Part shown: one piece after another, positions 9,199-17,756 of the stretch | Position numbering within the stretch: position 1 is the first letter of the stretch | How the letters are laid out: each line of letters starts with the position of its first letter | Source of the DNA: CAZHVS01 sp964536015 | Lineage (GTDB): Bacteria; Bacteroidota; Ignavibacteria; Ignavibacteriales; Ignavibacteriaceae | DNA length: 64,000 nt | Assembly: GCA_964536015.1 (NCBI GenBank) | Contig: CAZHVS010000007.1 | Location: 106,594 to 170,593, forward strand | Reading direction: 5' to 3' | The notes under the pieces: model-generated | The model's database searches: none | What the model saw: the letters and a program-made list of their open reading frames with translations, nothing else | Told to the model about the DNA's origin: nothing | Program-made: the position numbers and the translations under genes

Positions 9199-10233
9199 AT
9201 GTTAAAGAAATTATCATTTGTCCTTTTCATTTTTGCTTTGTCATTTAGTTCGCAATCACAAACTGTAATTGGCAAATATGCTGGTGAGTTTATGGCTATT
9301 GGTGTTGGCGGAAGAGCAATGGGAATGGGAGGAGCTTTTGTAGGTATTGCAAATGATGTTACTGCCGGTTATTACAATCCAGCCGGTCTTGCACAAATAA
9401 AATATCCACAAATAGCTTTAATGCATGATGAAAGATATGGACAACTTGCTAATTACAACTACGGCTCGGTTGCTATTCCTTACGGTAAAGATTGGAGTTT
9501 TGGTATAAGCACTATGTGGCTTTCAATTGAAGGAATTCCTGACACAAGAAATGCTTTGTATGATGCCAACCGCGACGGTATTCTTGATATTAGAACTGAC
9601 AGACTTGATTATTCGAAAATAACAGAATTTAACAACAACGATTGGGCTTTCTACTTAACTGCTGCCAAAAAACATTCAGATGTTTTCTATTATGGTGCTA
9701 ACATTAAAATAATCCGCAGAACTTTTGGAGATATTGGAAGTGCAACCGGAATTGGTTTTGATGTGGGAGCGATGTACTTACCAATGGAAAATCTTGTTGT
9801 TGGTGCGAATATACAGGATGTTACAACTACACTGATTGCCTGGAGTACCGGTCGCAATGAGTTGATAACACCTACCTTAAAAGTCGGCTCTGCTTACTCT
9901 TACGATTTAGGCTGGGGAAAAATTCTTCCCGCCATAGATCTTGATATTCGTTTTGAAAACCGGCGTTTTGCATCGCAGTTTAATATAGGTCCGGTAAGTT
10001 TTGATTCTCATCTGGGCGTTGAGTTCTCTTATAAAAATCTCTTTGCGATAAGAGGCGGTTATAATGATGTTAAACAATTTACAATAGGTGCAGGAGTAAA
10101 ATTACCCAAACTTAATATTGATTACACATTTGCAAAATTCAATATGTCAAAAGAAGAGTCATTGGATAATACACACAGAATCTCTATAATGCTCACTCTT
10201 GAAGAACCCAGATTTTTGAGATCGACCGAGTAA
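9199..10233 (+). CDS. PorV/PorQ-family outer-membrane beta-barrel protein
   Basis: The 344-residue protein has a signal peptide (about 1-20) followed by the family hallmark GVGGRAMGMGGAFVGIANDVTA (given here only in part: GRAMGMGGAFVG, about residues 38-49) and YYNPAGLAQ. It then continues as alternating beta-strands of a FadL-like barrel. PorV and PorQ relatives act in type IX secretion, where PorV shuttles cargo from the translocon to the attachment complex. Four T9SS-tailed proteins in this window give such a protein clear clients. It could also be one of the several PorV paralogues of unknown job that Ignavibacteria carry. The ATG follows AAAGGA. It converges with the response regulator gene, leaving a 1-nt gap and no visible terminator. 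Confidence 0.8.
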   Translation: MLKKLSFVLFIFALSFSSQSQTVIGKYAGEFMAIGVGGRAMGMGGAFVGIANDVTAGYYNPAGLAQIKYPQIALMHDERYGQLANYNYGSVAIPYGKDWSFGISTMWLSIEGIPDTRNALYDANRDGILDIRTDRLDYSKITEFNNNDWAFYLTAAKKHSDVFYYGANIKIIRRTFGDIGSATGIGFDVGAMYLPMENLVVGANIQDVTTTLIAWSTGRNELITPTLKVGSAYSYDLGWGKILPAIDLDIRFENRRFASQFNIGPVSFDSHLGVEFSYKNLFAIRGGYNDVKQFTIGAGVKLPKLNIDYTFAKFNMSKEESLDNTHRISIMLTLEEPRFLRSTE

Positions 10234-10234
10234 A

Positions 10235-10621
10235 TTACTTTTTCAACAATTCCATCAAAGCATCAATAAGTTGTTGATTGGGAATTGGTTTAGTCAAAAA
10301 TAAATCAGCGCCCGCTTTTAATGCATTATCTTTATCGCTATTAAAAGCATGAGCTGTCAAACAAACCATGCGAAGCGATTTATACTTTTCTGATTTTCTA
10401 ATTTCCTTTATTAGTTCAAGCCCGTTTTTGCTTCCCTTTAAGGAAATATCCATTACCACTAAATCGTACTTGTTGTTATCAAGTTTTTGATAAAAGCCAA
10501 CATCATTAGCACAAAGATCAACTTCGAAACTTCTGCTTAGTAAAAATTTTAAAAATCGTTGGCTTTCTTCATCATCTTCAACAATAAGCAGTTTTGGTTT
10601 AGATTTTATTTCATTCTCCAA
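10235..10621 (-). CDS. Single-domain response regulator
   Basis: The 128-residue cytoplasmic protein is a lone CheY-like receiver. Seen: the acidic pair EDDEE (about 15-19), the phospho-acceptor Asp58 in LVVMDISLKG, the switch Thr in CLTAHAF, and Lys in LTKPIPN. No output domain is present, so it would act through a partner or as a phosphate shuttle. The start is TTG, three codons after the stop of the histidine kinase, with GGGTG as ribosome site. It is therefore very likely the partner of that kinase, and both belong to the four-gene minus-strand cluster that begins at 12858. Confidence 0.88.
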   Translation of the reverse strand: MENEIKSKPKLLIVEDDEESQRFLKFLLSRSFEVDLCANDVGFYQKLDNNKYDLVVMDISLKGSKNGLELIKEIRKSEKYKSLRMVCLTAHAFNSDKDNALKAGADLFLTKPIPNQQLIDALMELLKK

Positions 10622-10630
10622 TTGTTCACC

Positions 10631-11857
10631 CTATTTTTTAAATGTGACAGTAAAAACAGATCCTTTGTTTTTTTCGCTTCTCACTGAAATCTCTGCATTA
10701 ATAATTTCTGCAACATTTTTTACTATTGCCAGCCCTAAACCGTTACCTTCGTAAGGTCTATTATATCCCATCACTTCCTGTGTAAATGGTTTATAAAGAT
10801 TATTAAAATACTCCTGGGAAATTCCAATGCCAGTATCTGTAACATCTATAGCTAATTCATTTCTATCATTAAAATAAATCTTAACGGAAACGGAGCCGCT
10901 AAGAGTATATTTAATAGCGTTGTCAAGAAGGTTCTGTATAATCAAATTTACAGAATATATATCTGTGACAATCGTTTCACCTCCGCTTAAATCTTCATAA
11001 ATAAACTGAAGATTTTTTTCTTTTGCTATTTTTCTATAATCGGTAATTAATTTTTGAAAAACCTCTGTAAGAGAAACATTCACAAAATTTGTTTTATAAT
11101 TCCCCGTAAGTAGTTGAGACATATTAAGATTAAGATCAATCGTCCTGTATAATCTTTTCCCGCTATTTTGTATAGCATTAAAAGCATATTCCAGATCCTG
11201 TGGAATCTTATCTTTCATATCTTCATAAATCGATTCACTAAAACCCAAAATAGCCATAAGCGGAGATCTGATTTCATGCGACATTTGTAACAGAAAAAAG
11301 GTTTTTAATTTTTCTGAATTTTCAGTTGTAGTTAATGCTTCCTGAATTTTCTCCTCTGCTAATTTCAGTTTAGTTATATCACTTCCGTAAATCTGGCAAA
11401 TCTTATACTTGGGAATACCTGTTAGCACAAAATTAAAAACTTTATCTCCTATTGGAATAATAAAGTTGTGTTTTTCCGAATTTTCAATACATTTATGGAG
11501 ATTTATTTTCTCAACCGGTGGTAATAATTCCATAACTTTGGTTCCAGTAATAGGCTTGCCCGGGAACAATTCTATTGTAGAACGATTAGCTAAGGTAATA
11601 ATTCCATCATCATTCAAACGAAAAACAGGATCAGGATCAAGTTCAGCGAATAGCGCCATTAATTCCGCTTGTTGCAATCTTAAATTTTTCTCCTCTTCAG
11701 CATGTTTTTCCTGCATTGGTAAAACGAGGTATTTATAAATAATATAAATAATCGATAGAATGAAAAGTAAAAGAATGAAAGATAAAACTATTGGATTATC
11801 AATACTGAAAAACGAGCTTAGCGTTATCTTCCCTGTAAACGATGAAGAACAAGCCAA
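10631..11857 (-). CDS. Membrane-anchored PAS sensor histidine kinase
   Basis: This 408-residue kinase has one transmembrane helix (about 22-46), a short coiled segment (about 50-72), a PAS-like domain (about 70-165), a HisKA domain with His194 in QMSHEIRSPL, and an HATPase_c domain ending in GNGLGLAIVKNVAE. It should autophosphorylate and pass phosphate to the single-domain regulator encoded next. The start is uncertain. The TTG at 11857 lies 59 nt inside the preceding membrane-protein gene, and the next ATG is at residue 48, after the helix. This suggests translational coupling, or that the two frames make one sensor through a frameshift. Confidence 0.85.
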   Translation of the reverse strand: MACSSSFTGKITLSSFFSIDNPIVLSFILLLFILSIIYIIYKYLVLPMQEKHAEEEKNLRLQQAELMALFAELDPDPVFRLNDDGIITLANRSTIELFPGKPITGTKVMELLPPVEKINLHKCIENSEKHNFIIPIGDKVFNFVLTGIPKYKICQIYGSDITKLKLAEEKIQEALTTTENSEKLKTFFLLQMSHEIRSPLMAILGFSESIYEDMKDKIPQDLEYAFNAIQNSGKRLYRTIDLNLNMSQLLTGNYKTNFVNVSLTEVFQKLITDYRKIAKEKNLQFIYEDLSGGETIVTDIYSVNLIIQNLLDNAIKYTLSGSVSVKIYFNDRNELAIDVTDTGIGISQEYFNNLYKPFTQEVMGYNRPYEGNGLGLAIVKNVAEIINAEISVRSEKNKGSVFTVTFKK

Positions 11858-12368
11858 TAATAATCTCCAGCCCAGTTGTAATTAAGAAATTATTCTGAGC
11901 ATTTACGACATTAGCAAAAACATTCATAAATTTTGTCAGAACAGTTAACTCATAAAAAATTAAGACAATCAAAAAGAGAGAGATTTTTCTTTCTTTTATT
12001 AGTGCTGCAAGAGTGAGGTAAGATATTCTTAAAATAATAAGTATATGTAATGAAATGAATATCCAATAATTCACTTCATAATTATGCAACATCCTGGGAA
12101 TAAAAGAGAAAAGAATTGCCCCTAATAAAACCAGATACCAGATTGCCTTAACCATGTTTCTGGGTATAACAGAAATGAGCAAAAGATATGATACAAGTAT
12201 GTATGGATAAATTGGACTTAAATTCAAAAAATTTAACGACAAATAACTTGCTATCTCCGCTAAACCCAGAACAAGGAAGTAAAAAAAGTAGTTTGTTTTA
12301 TATTGCCTGAACGGGACAATAAAAAAAACCAGTAGAATTAAATATTCTACAACCTTTTGATATGGCAT
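11799..12368 (-). CDS. Polytopic membrane protein, probable sensor module
   Basis: A 189-residue hydrophobic protein with about six or seven predicted transmembrane helices and very short loops (for example IPRNM, KERKISL). No enzyme motif was recognised. Its end overlaps the histidine kinase start by 59 nt, and it starts 7 nt after the secreted-protein gene, so it sits inside a signalling operon. It resembles the multi-helix membrane input domains (MASE or 7TM type) that are often fused to histidine kinases, which would make it the sensing half of that kinase. This role is inferred from topology and position only. Confidence 0.6.
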   Translation of the reverse strand: MPYQKVVEYLILLVFFIVPFRQYKTNYFFYFLVLGLAEIASYLSLNFLNLSPIYPYILVSYLLLISVIPRNMVKAIWYLVLLGAILFSFIPRMLHNYEVNYWIFISLHILIILRISYLTLAALIKERKISLFLIVLIFYELTVLTKFMNVFANVVNAQNNFLITTGLEIIIGLFFIVYREDNAKLVFQY

Positions 12369-12375
12369 TTATCTA

Positions 12376-12858
12376 TTATTGATCGCAATATGGTGGACAT
12401 CCCCATTTGCTGAATTCAAGAACACTGCCATCACCATCTGGTTTTCCATTACCGTTGTATACAGCCACAGTAAGAACGTTATTTGCTCTTATTTCAACAT
12501 TTACGATTGAAGCATTGTTCAATCCCATTAATTCAATTACTTTACTTAAACTGAATCCATAGAACTGTTGATTTTCATTAAGTACATACCCTGGAGGGAA
12601 CAATACTTTTTTATTGTGGGTAATAATAACTAATTTGTTATCAACTAGATTAAAACCAATCTTATCACCACAAATATTGGCAAGAATAGTTAGAACTTTT
12701 TTGTTAATTGAAAAAGATCTGATTGGAGGACCAAATAGCGCGTTAGCTTCCTGAGCAGTTAGAATAACACCAATAGGAGATTTATCCTGAGCAACTAAGT
12801 TAACGTTGAACTCAACAAAAAAAGTTAAGAACAATAAAAGAAATAATGCTTTTTTCAT
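12376..12858 (-). CDS. Secreted protein of unknown function in signalling cluster
   Basis: A 160-residue exported protein with a clear signal peptide (MKKALFLLLFLTFF start, cleavage near VAQ, about residue 24). The mature part is about 136 residues, with mixed strands and a Cys-containing end (WGCPPYCDQ); one further Cys lies in NICGDKIG. An open frame reaches up to 12927, but the ATG at 12858 follows AGAGGTG and places the signal peptide at the N-terminus, so it is preferred. It is the first gene of a cluster with a membrane protein, a histidine kinase and a response regulator, which suggests a periplasmic partner of that sensor. No family was recognised. Confidence 0.65.
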   Translation of the reverse strand: MKKALFLLLFLTFFVEFNVNLVAQDKSPIGVILTAQEANALFGPPIRSFSINKKVLTILANICGDKIGFNLVDNKLVIITHNKKVLFPPGYVLNENQQFYGFSLSKVIELMGLNNASIVNVEIRANNVLTVAVYNGNGKPDGDGSVLEFSKWGCPPYCDQ

Positions 12859-12947
12859 TTTCAGCACCTCTAAATTAATTTTAAATGACAACCACTGAAA
12901 ATATAAGAAAAAATTTTTAAAGTGCAATCAGGATTTTTAAAACACTT

Positions 12948-13196
12948 TTAATTAATTCCGCAAGTTCCTGAAGCACAACCTCCGGCATAAGGATTATACC
13001 CACAACTCCCACTTTCGCAGCCGCCAACCGAAGAACTGCCTGAACTACTGACCGATGCACTAAAAGATGAAAGCATTTTTTTGTTGTCGGCAGAGTTGCA
13101 TTTGGGACAGTTTACAGATTCTATGTTATTTATTGATTTATGTAAAACTTCAAATTTTGTCTGGCACTCATTACATTTATATTCGAATATAGGCAT
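12948..13196 (-). CDS. FmdB-family zinc-ribbon protein
   Basis: The 82-residue protein carries the FmdB regulatory-protein zinc ribbon: MPIFEYKCNEC (Cys8, Cys11), then VNCPKCNSADNKKML with a second Cys pair. These four Cys should bind one zinc. The tail is low-complexity, Ser- and Gly-rich, with additional Cys in repeats of the form GGC-SG-CG, unlike the shorter classic FmdB. Members are common small proteins of unclear role, sometimes linked to regulation of amidase or formamidase genes; that link should not be assumed here. It stands 41 nt downstream of the anti-sigma gene on the same strand. Confidence 0.85.
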   Translation of the reverse strand: MPIFEYKCNECQTKFEVLHKSINNIESVNCPKCNSADNKKMLSSFSASVSSSGSSSVGGCESGSCGYNPYAGGCASGTCGIN

Positions 13197-13237
13197 AATA
13201 TTTTCCTCAATTGTATGTTAACAACTAACCGTAATAA

Positions 13238-13474
13238 TTATTCTTCAAGATGTAAAAAACTCATTAAACGTTTGTGAGCATTTTCTGGTAACTCAACATT
13301 GTATTTTTTATAAAAATCTATTGTCATTTCTACAGAATTAAAATATTCCTGGCAATTACTACATGTTTCAAGATGCTCTTTAATTGCCGTGCATTTTTGA
13401 GAGTTTAATTGCTCTCCTAAACTATCACATATGTGCATCATTACGTCTTTGCAGGTTGTATTTTTCTTTTTCAT
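13238..13474 (-). CDS. Anti-sigma factor-type zinc-finger protein
   Basis: A 78-residue protein with the zf-HC2 anti-sigma motif: Cys8, then MMHICDSLGEQL, then IKEHLETCSNCQEY, giving the H-x3-C-x2-C zinc site found in ZAS-domain anti-sigma factors. It has no transmembrane helix, so it would act in the cytoplasm, like ChrR- or RsrA-type redox-responsive anti-sigmas. Its ATG overlaps the stop of the sigma factor gene (ATGA), so it is translationally coupled to the factor it probably binds. Cys at the zinc site could make it respond to oxidants or metals; this is inference. Confidence 0.82.
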   Translation of the reverse strand: MKKKNTTCKDVMMHICDSLGEQLNSQKCTAIKEHLETCSNCQEYFNSVEMTIDFYKKYNVELPENAHKRLMSFLHLEE

Positions 13475-14031
13475 TTTTTAAATGCCTTAGTAATTTCTTT
13501 TCTTAAAAAAGCTCTTGCCCTATGAAGTCTTGATTTTACTGCTGCAATTGACAAACCCGTTATTTTTGCTGTCTCTTCAGTTGATAATTCTTCAACATCC
13601 CTTAACAAGAAAACAATTCTATACTCCGGAGCAAGTTTCGCAATTGTTTTATCAAGCACACTTCTTAATTCTGAGTTTTCCAAATCCTTAACGGGTAATC
13701 TCGACCAGTCTGTTATATATTTATCATCAAAAAGACTTTCATCCGTTTCAACTTCAACAAATGTAAAGCGCTTGTTCTTTCGGGCTTCCATAAGACAGTG
13801 ATTTGTAACTATCCTGTAAAGCCAGGTTGATAATTTTGATTTAGCATCGAACTGGTGAAGCGATTTTATCATACTTAAAAAAGTTTCTTGCATTGTATTT
13901 TCAGCTTTTTCCCTGTCGCGACAAACTTTAAAAGCAAAATTATATACAGTCAGCTCATGATTCTTTACTAATTCACTCAAGGCTTTTTTATCGCCCTGCT
14001 TTGCCAGTTCAATTAATTTTAATTCTTCCAT
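13471..14031 (-). CDS. ECF-type RNA polymerase sigma factor
   Basis: The 186-residue protein has sigma-70 region 2 (about 22-90: ENTMQETFLSMIKSLHQFD, then KLSTWLYRIVTNHCL) and region 4 (about 128-180: LAPEYRIVFLLRDVEELS, then TGLSIAAVKSRLHRARAFL). Regions 1 and 3 are absent, as in the extracytoplasmic-function group. It recruits RNA polymerase to a dedicated set of promoters. The coupled anti-sigma gene downstream should hold it in check. The regulon is not visible in this window. Confidence 0.92.
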   Translation of the reverse strand: MEELKLIELAKQGDKKALSELVKNHELTVYNFAFKVCRDREKAENTMQETFLSMIKSLHQFDAKSKLSTWLYRIVTNHCLMEARKNKRFTFVEVETDESLFDDKYITDWSRLPVKDLENSELRSVLDKTIAKLAPEYRIVFLLRDVEELSTEETAKITGLSIAAVKSRLHRARAFLRKEITKAFKK

Positions 14032-14102
14032 TGTATCAGATGTTAAAAATTCAAAAAAGATTCATTCCAAAATTAATATAAATAAAGCAAGCAACCATTA
14101 AT

Positions 14103-14714
14103 TCAATTATCCATGCTTCTCCACAGATACCAGCTTGCTATACTACGGTAAGGCGCCCAATTATGTTTATTACTTATTCGATTTATTTCTTTGTCCACAG
14201 GAAGGTGTTTTAAACCATAATTTTTCATAATCGCTTTTCGCAAACTCAAATCATCAAATGGTAGTACATCCAATCTAGCGAGAGTAAAAATTAAAAACAT
14301 TTGCGAAGTCCAGACGCCGATACCTTTCACTTTTGTCAATTCTTCAATTATAGCTCCATCTGATTTTGAAGAAATATTTTTTAGTGATATTTCATTATTC
14401 ATCAGCTTTAATGACAAATCTTTTACATACTTTGTTTTTGCATTTGATAAACCCAGACTTCTTAATAAAGAATCCTCAACCTTCCAAACTTTTTCAGGGG
14501 TTGGTTTGCCTTCAAAGAAGTTCAGAAATTTTCCATTAATACTTTTTGCGGCATAATAAGATAATTGCTGCCCAATTATTGCTTTAAGAAGTTGAATAAA
14601 GTAATTTCTTTTCCGGGACAGATTACAAATTTCATTTTCATCTATAATACGCCGAAGGGTTTTGTCGTTTTTTCTTAAATGTTCTATCCCGTTTCTAATT
14701 TCTAAATAATTCAT
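14103..14714 (-). CDS. DNA-3-methyladenine glycosylase II-type HhH-GPD protein
   Basis: This 203-residue protein is an HhH-GPD base-excision glycosylase of the AlkA/Mag type, removing alkylated purines from DNA. Seen: IIGQQLSYYAAKSI (about 43-56), the helix-hairpin-helix with LTKVKGIGVWTSQMFL (about 128-143), and LPFDDLSLRKAI with the expected catalytic Asp. It lacks the four-Cys iron-sulfur loop of Nth/MutY and the AlkA N-terminal beta domain, so it is closer to the short MAG1-like form. Its start faces the CNMP/GAF kinase gene across a 36-nt divergent gap. Confidence 0.85.
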   Translation of the reverse strand: MNYLEIRNGIEHLRKNDKTLRRIIDENEICNLSRKRNYFIQLLKAIIGQQLSYYAAKSINGKFLNFFEGKPTPEKVWKVEDSLLRSLGLSNAKTKYVKDLSLKLMNNEISLKNISSKSDGAIIEELTKVKGIGVWTSQMFLIFTLARLDVLPFDDLSLRKAIMKNYGLKHLPVDKEINRISNKHNWAPYRSIASWYLWRSMDN

Positions 14715-14750
14715 TATTATTGCAAAGGATTAAAAAAATGATTTATTAAA

Positions 14751-16832
14751 ATGGCTTTGCAAATAAAAACTTTAGCAGCATTAAAATCAAATGCTTTGTT
14801 TAAAAACGTTAATGAATCTGATTTAAAACAAAAAGTAAATCAAAAAGATTTAATTAATGTTAATGACGGTGAAATTATTTTTCAGGCAGGTGACTCTGCA
14901 GAATGTATTTACCTTATTATTGAAGGTGAAGTTAAAATTAAACATAGTATTGTATATGAAGGAAGAAGAATTTTTATTAAAGTCAAAGGCGATTTTTTTG
15001 GTGAAAAAGAATTTCTTGAAAATACCAGTAGAACTTCCTCGGCAGTTGCACAAACAAATACTCTGCTTCTAAGTATTAATAGAGCAGACTTCAACAATCT
15101 TGCTGCCAGAAACAGAACAATAATGACGAATCTCCAGGGTATTGATTTTACAGAAGAAGAAGTGCAAAATAACTTGCCTTCTGAACCTGTAATAAATGAA
15201 GAAATTATTGAAGAAAATACTACCGAAGTAAAAGATCTTACTACGGATACTTTCGCTTCAGGAACAGATGAGATAATCCAACAGGAAATTCTTGAAGAAA
15301 AAACTGAAATATTTTCCTGGGATAATCTAATTGATCAAAAAGAAGAATTTGATGAAAATGTTGAAAAGAATGTGTTTACCCCTTCAAATGATGAGCTTAA
15401 AACATCTGAAGAGACTTTAGATATAAACTGGGATTTTAATTTTGAAGAAACAGATAAGAAGGAAGATGCCGAACCGGATGAATGGGATTTTTCAAAAATA
15501 GAATTAGAAGAAAAAATAGAATTGCCGGTTGAAGATACATTTCCTGCTGTTCAAGAAGAACCCATTGAACTTGCTGATACCCCAGAAATAATCCACGAAG
15601 AGAAAGAACTTGATTACCTTAAAAAAGAAGAACCCGTCAAAGAAGAAACTGAAGATAATGAACTAAACAGAGAGCAATTAAAACTTTTAATTCAGGCAGC
15701 AGAAAAAGTAAATTCTAATATTAAGATTGATGATGTACTTAAATCAATTGTAGATGCAGCGACTTCTTTAACTAATGCCGACCGAGGAACCCTTTATGTT
15801 GTGGACAAAGATGAGAATGTGCTTTGGTCTAAAATTATTGAAGGTGAAAACATTGAAGAGATAAGGTTAAAACTTGGACAGGGATTAGCTGGCTGGGTTG
15901 CTCAAACCGGCGAAATTATTAACATCAAAGATGCAACAAACGATCCGCGATTTGATTCTGAAATTGATAAAACCAGCGGTTATAAAACTAAATCTATGCT
16001 TTGTTTTCCAATCAAGAACAGAGATGGTTATATTATTGGTGTACTACAATTATTAAACAGCACAGCTGGTGAGTTCTCTGATATAGATGAAAAATTCCTA
16101 GCTGCATTATCAATTCACGTTGCACTTGCATTAGAAAATGCTTCTTTAGTCCAGCAATTGTTAAGAACAGACCGCTTAACTTCGTTAGGTAAAGTCGCAC
16201 ACTTTATAATTAACGATATGAAAAAACCAATTCTTACAATTAAAAGTCTTGTTGAACATATTAAAAAGAAAAACGTTCAACCTGAAATTTATCCGGTGCT
16301 TGAAATGATTTCCGATCAAGCATCACTTGTTCTTGATAATGTCCAAACTACTTTAAGCTATTCTGAAGGTAAAACCATCTTACAAACAAGAGTCCAAACA
16401 TTGCACGCCATGATGGATGAAATTCTCGAAATGCTTGCAGAATTTGTTGAAAGCAGGAATGTAAAACTCTTTAAAAAATACGGAGCTGATTGTTATATAA
16501 ATGCCGACAAAAAAGAATTGTACCAGGCATTTTACCAGATTACTAAAAATGCTTGCGATGCAATGACGGGTGGGGGAAATTTTTATGTAACAACTTCAGT
16601 TGAAAATGACTTTGTAAATATTTCTTTCAAAGATACCGGACTTGGCATTCCGGAAAGCCTTAAAGAAAGAATATTTGAACCATATATGAGTCAGGGTAAA
16701 AAACAAGGTGTTGGACTTGGACTTCCAATTGCTGAAAAAATTATTAAAGAACACCAGGGCAGTATTTCAGTTGAAAGTGAACTTGGCGAAGGAGCTAACT
16801 TTATTATTTCTCTCCCTGTGTATAAAAAATAA
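14751..16832 (+). CDS. Cyclic nucleotide-binding domain/GAF sensor histidine kinase
   Basis: The 693-residue soluble kinase has four parts. Residues about 10-125 form a cyclic-nucleotide-binding-type beta-roll (IIFQAGDSAECIYLIIEGEVK). Residues about 130-310 are a very acidic, low-complexity linker with repeated WD/WDF motifs. A GAF domain follows (about 320-460; LGQGLAGWVAQTGE). The kinase region has a degenerate H-box (LGKVAHFIINDMKKPI, where the residue after His is Phe rather than the usual Glu) and an HATPase domain with NACDAM, DTGLGIPE and GVGLGLPI. The lack of membrane segments suggests it reads cytosolic signals. MiaA follows after 6 nt, so it may head an operon reaching to the cytochrome c gene. 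Confidence 0.85.
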   Translation: MALQIKTLAALKSNALFKNVNESDLKQKVNQKDLINVNDGEIIFQAGDSAECIYLIIEGEVKIKHSIVYEGRRIFIKVKGDFFGEKEFLENTSRTSSAVAQTNTLLLSINRADFNNLAARNRTIMTNLQGIDFTEEEVQNNLPSEPVINEEIIEENTTEVKDLTTDTFASGTDEIIQQEILEEKTEIFSWDNLIDQKEEFDENVEKNVFTPSNDELKTSEETLDINWDFNFEETDKKEDAEPDEWDFSKIELEEKIELPVEDTFPAVQEEPIELADTPEIIHEEKELDYLKKEEPVKEETEDNELNREQLKLLIQAAEKVNSNIKIDDVLKSIVDAATSLTNADRGTLYVVDKDENVLWSKIIEGENIEEIRLKLGQGLAGWVAQTGEIINIKDATNDPRFDSEIDKTSGYKTKSMLCFPIKNRDGYIIGVLQLLNSTAGEFSDIDEKFLAALSIHVALALENASLVQQLLRTDRLTSLGKVAHFIINDMKKPILTIKSLVEHIKKKNVQPEIYPVLEMISDQASLVLDNVQTTLSYSEGKTILQTRVQTLHAMMDEILEMLAEFVESRNVKLFKKYGADCYINADKKELYQAFYQITKNACDAMTGGGNFYVTTSVENDFVNISFKDTGLGIPESLKERIFEPYMSQGKKQGVGLGLPIAEKIIKEHQGSISVESELGEGANFIISLPVYKK

Positions 16833-16838
16833 TTTATA

Positions 16839-17756
16839 ATGAGCTACAACCTCATTACTATTCTAGGTCCAACAGCAACTGGTAAAACTAAGCTTGCCGC
16901 TAAACTTGCTAATAAATTTAATGCGGAAATTATCTCTGCTGATTCTCGACAGGTATATAAAAAGTTAAATATAGGAACCGGAAAAGATTATCACGATTAT
17001 ATAGTTGATGACAAATTAATACCATATCATTTAATAGATATTGTTGAGCCAACCGATGAATATAATTTATTTCTTTTTCAACAGGATTTTCTAAAGATTT
17101 TTTCTTCTATTGTGGACGACAAAAAAATTCCTATGCTTGTTGGTGGTACCGGTATGTATCTTAGTTCTGTACTACAAAAATATAAACTGGCAAAAACAAT
17201 TGACGATAAAAACGAAAGAGAGTTTCTTAATAGTTTACCTCTTGATGAATTACAAAATATACTCAAAGGACTTAATTCAAAACTTCACAATTCAACGGAT
17301 TTAAACGACAAACAGCGTACAATTCAAGCCATATTGGTGGCAAAAGCTAACTCAAATAAGACAATGGATTTTAAAAAAGAAATTAACTCTTTAACGTTAG
17401 GAATTAATCTTCCCCGCGAAGAAATAAAACAAAAAATTACTAATAGGTTAAAACTAAGGCTTGAAAACGGAATGATTGAAGAAGTTAAAGAATTGTTGGC
17501 TTCGGGAATTACTTCGCAAAAGCTTGATTATTTTGGACTTGAATATCGTTACATATCTAAATACTTGTTAAATGAAATGACATATGAAGAGATGTTCAAC
17601 AAACTAAATATAAGCATTCATCAATTTGCTAAAAGACAGATGACATGGTTTAGGAAAATGGAAAGAGAAGGAATAAAAATTTTTTGGTTAGATGGTTTAA
17701 ATTTTGAGCAAGCACAAGAAATAATTAAAAAGAATTTTTATGCAAATTCCTTTTGA
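16839..17756 (+). CDS. miaA: tRNA dimethylallyltransferase
   Basis: This 305-residue enzyme transfers a dimethylallyl group from DMAPP to N6 of A37 in tRNAs that read UNN codons. Seen: the P-loop GPTATGKTKLA (about 10-20), the SADSRQVYKKLNIGTGK segment (about 35-51), VGGTGMY (about 101-107), and near the C-terminus RQMTWFRKMEREGI, all typical of MiaA. The length is normal. The glycosyltransferase gene begins 17 nt inside its 3-prime end, so translation of the two is probably linked. Confidence 0.95.
   Translation: MSYNLITILGPTATGKTKLAAKLANKFNAEIISADSRQVYKKLNIGTGKDYHDYIVDDKLIPYHLIDIVEPTDEYNLFLFQQDFLKIFSSIVDDKKIPMLVGGTGMYLSSVLQKYKLAKTIDDKNEREFLNSLPLDELQNILKGLNSKLHNSTDLNDKQRTIQAILVAKANSNKTMDFKKEINSLTLGINLPREEIKQKITNRLKLRLENGMIEEVKELLASGITSQKLDYFGLEYRYISKYLLNEMTYEEMFNKLNISIHQFAKRQMTWFRKMEREGIKIFWLDGLNFEQAQEIIKKNFYANSF

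Noticed and set aside
10233..10235. Overlapping-terminator element between the PorV-like and response regulator genes
   Set aside because: The genes are 1 nt apart and no hairpin with a T-run is visible; termination probably lies inside the opposing genes.
12859..12927. N-terminal extension of the secreted protein gene at 12376
   Set aside because: The extension would bury the signal peptide; the ATG at 12858 has a good ribosome site.
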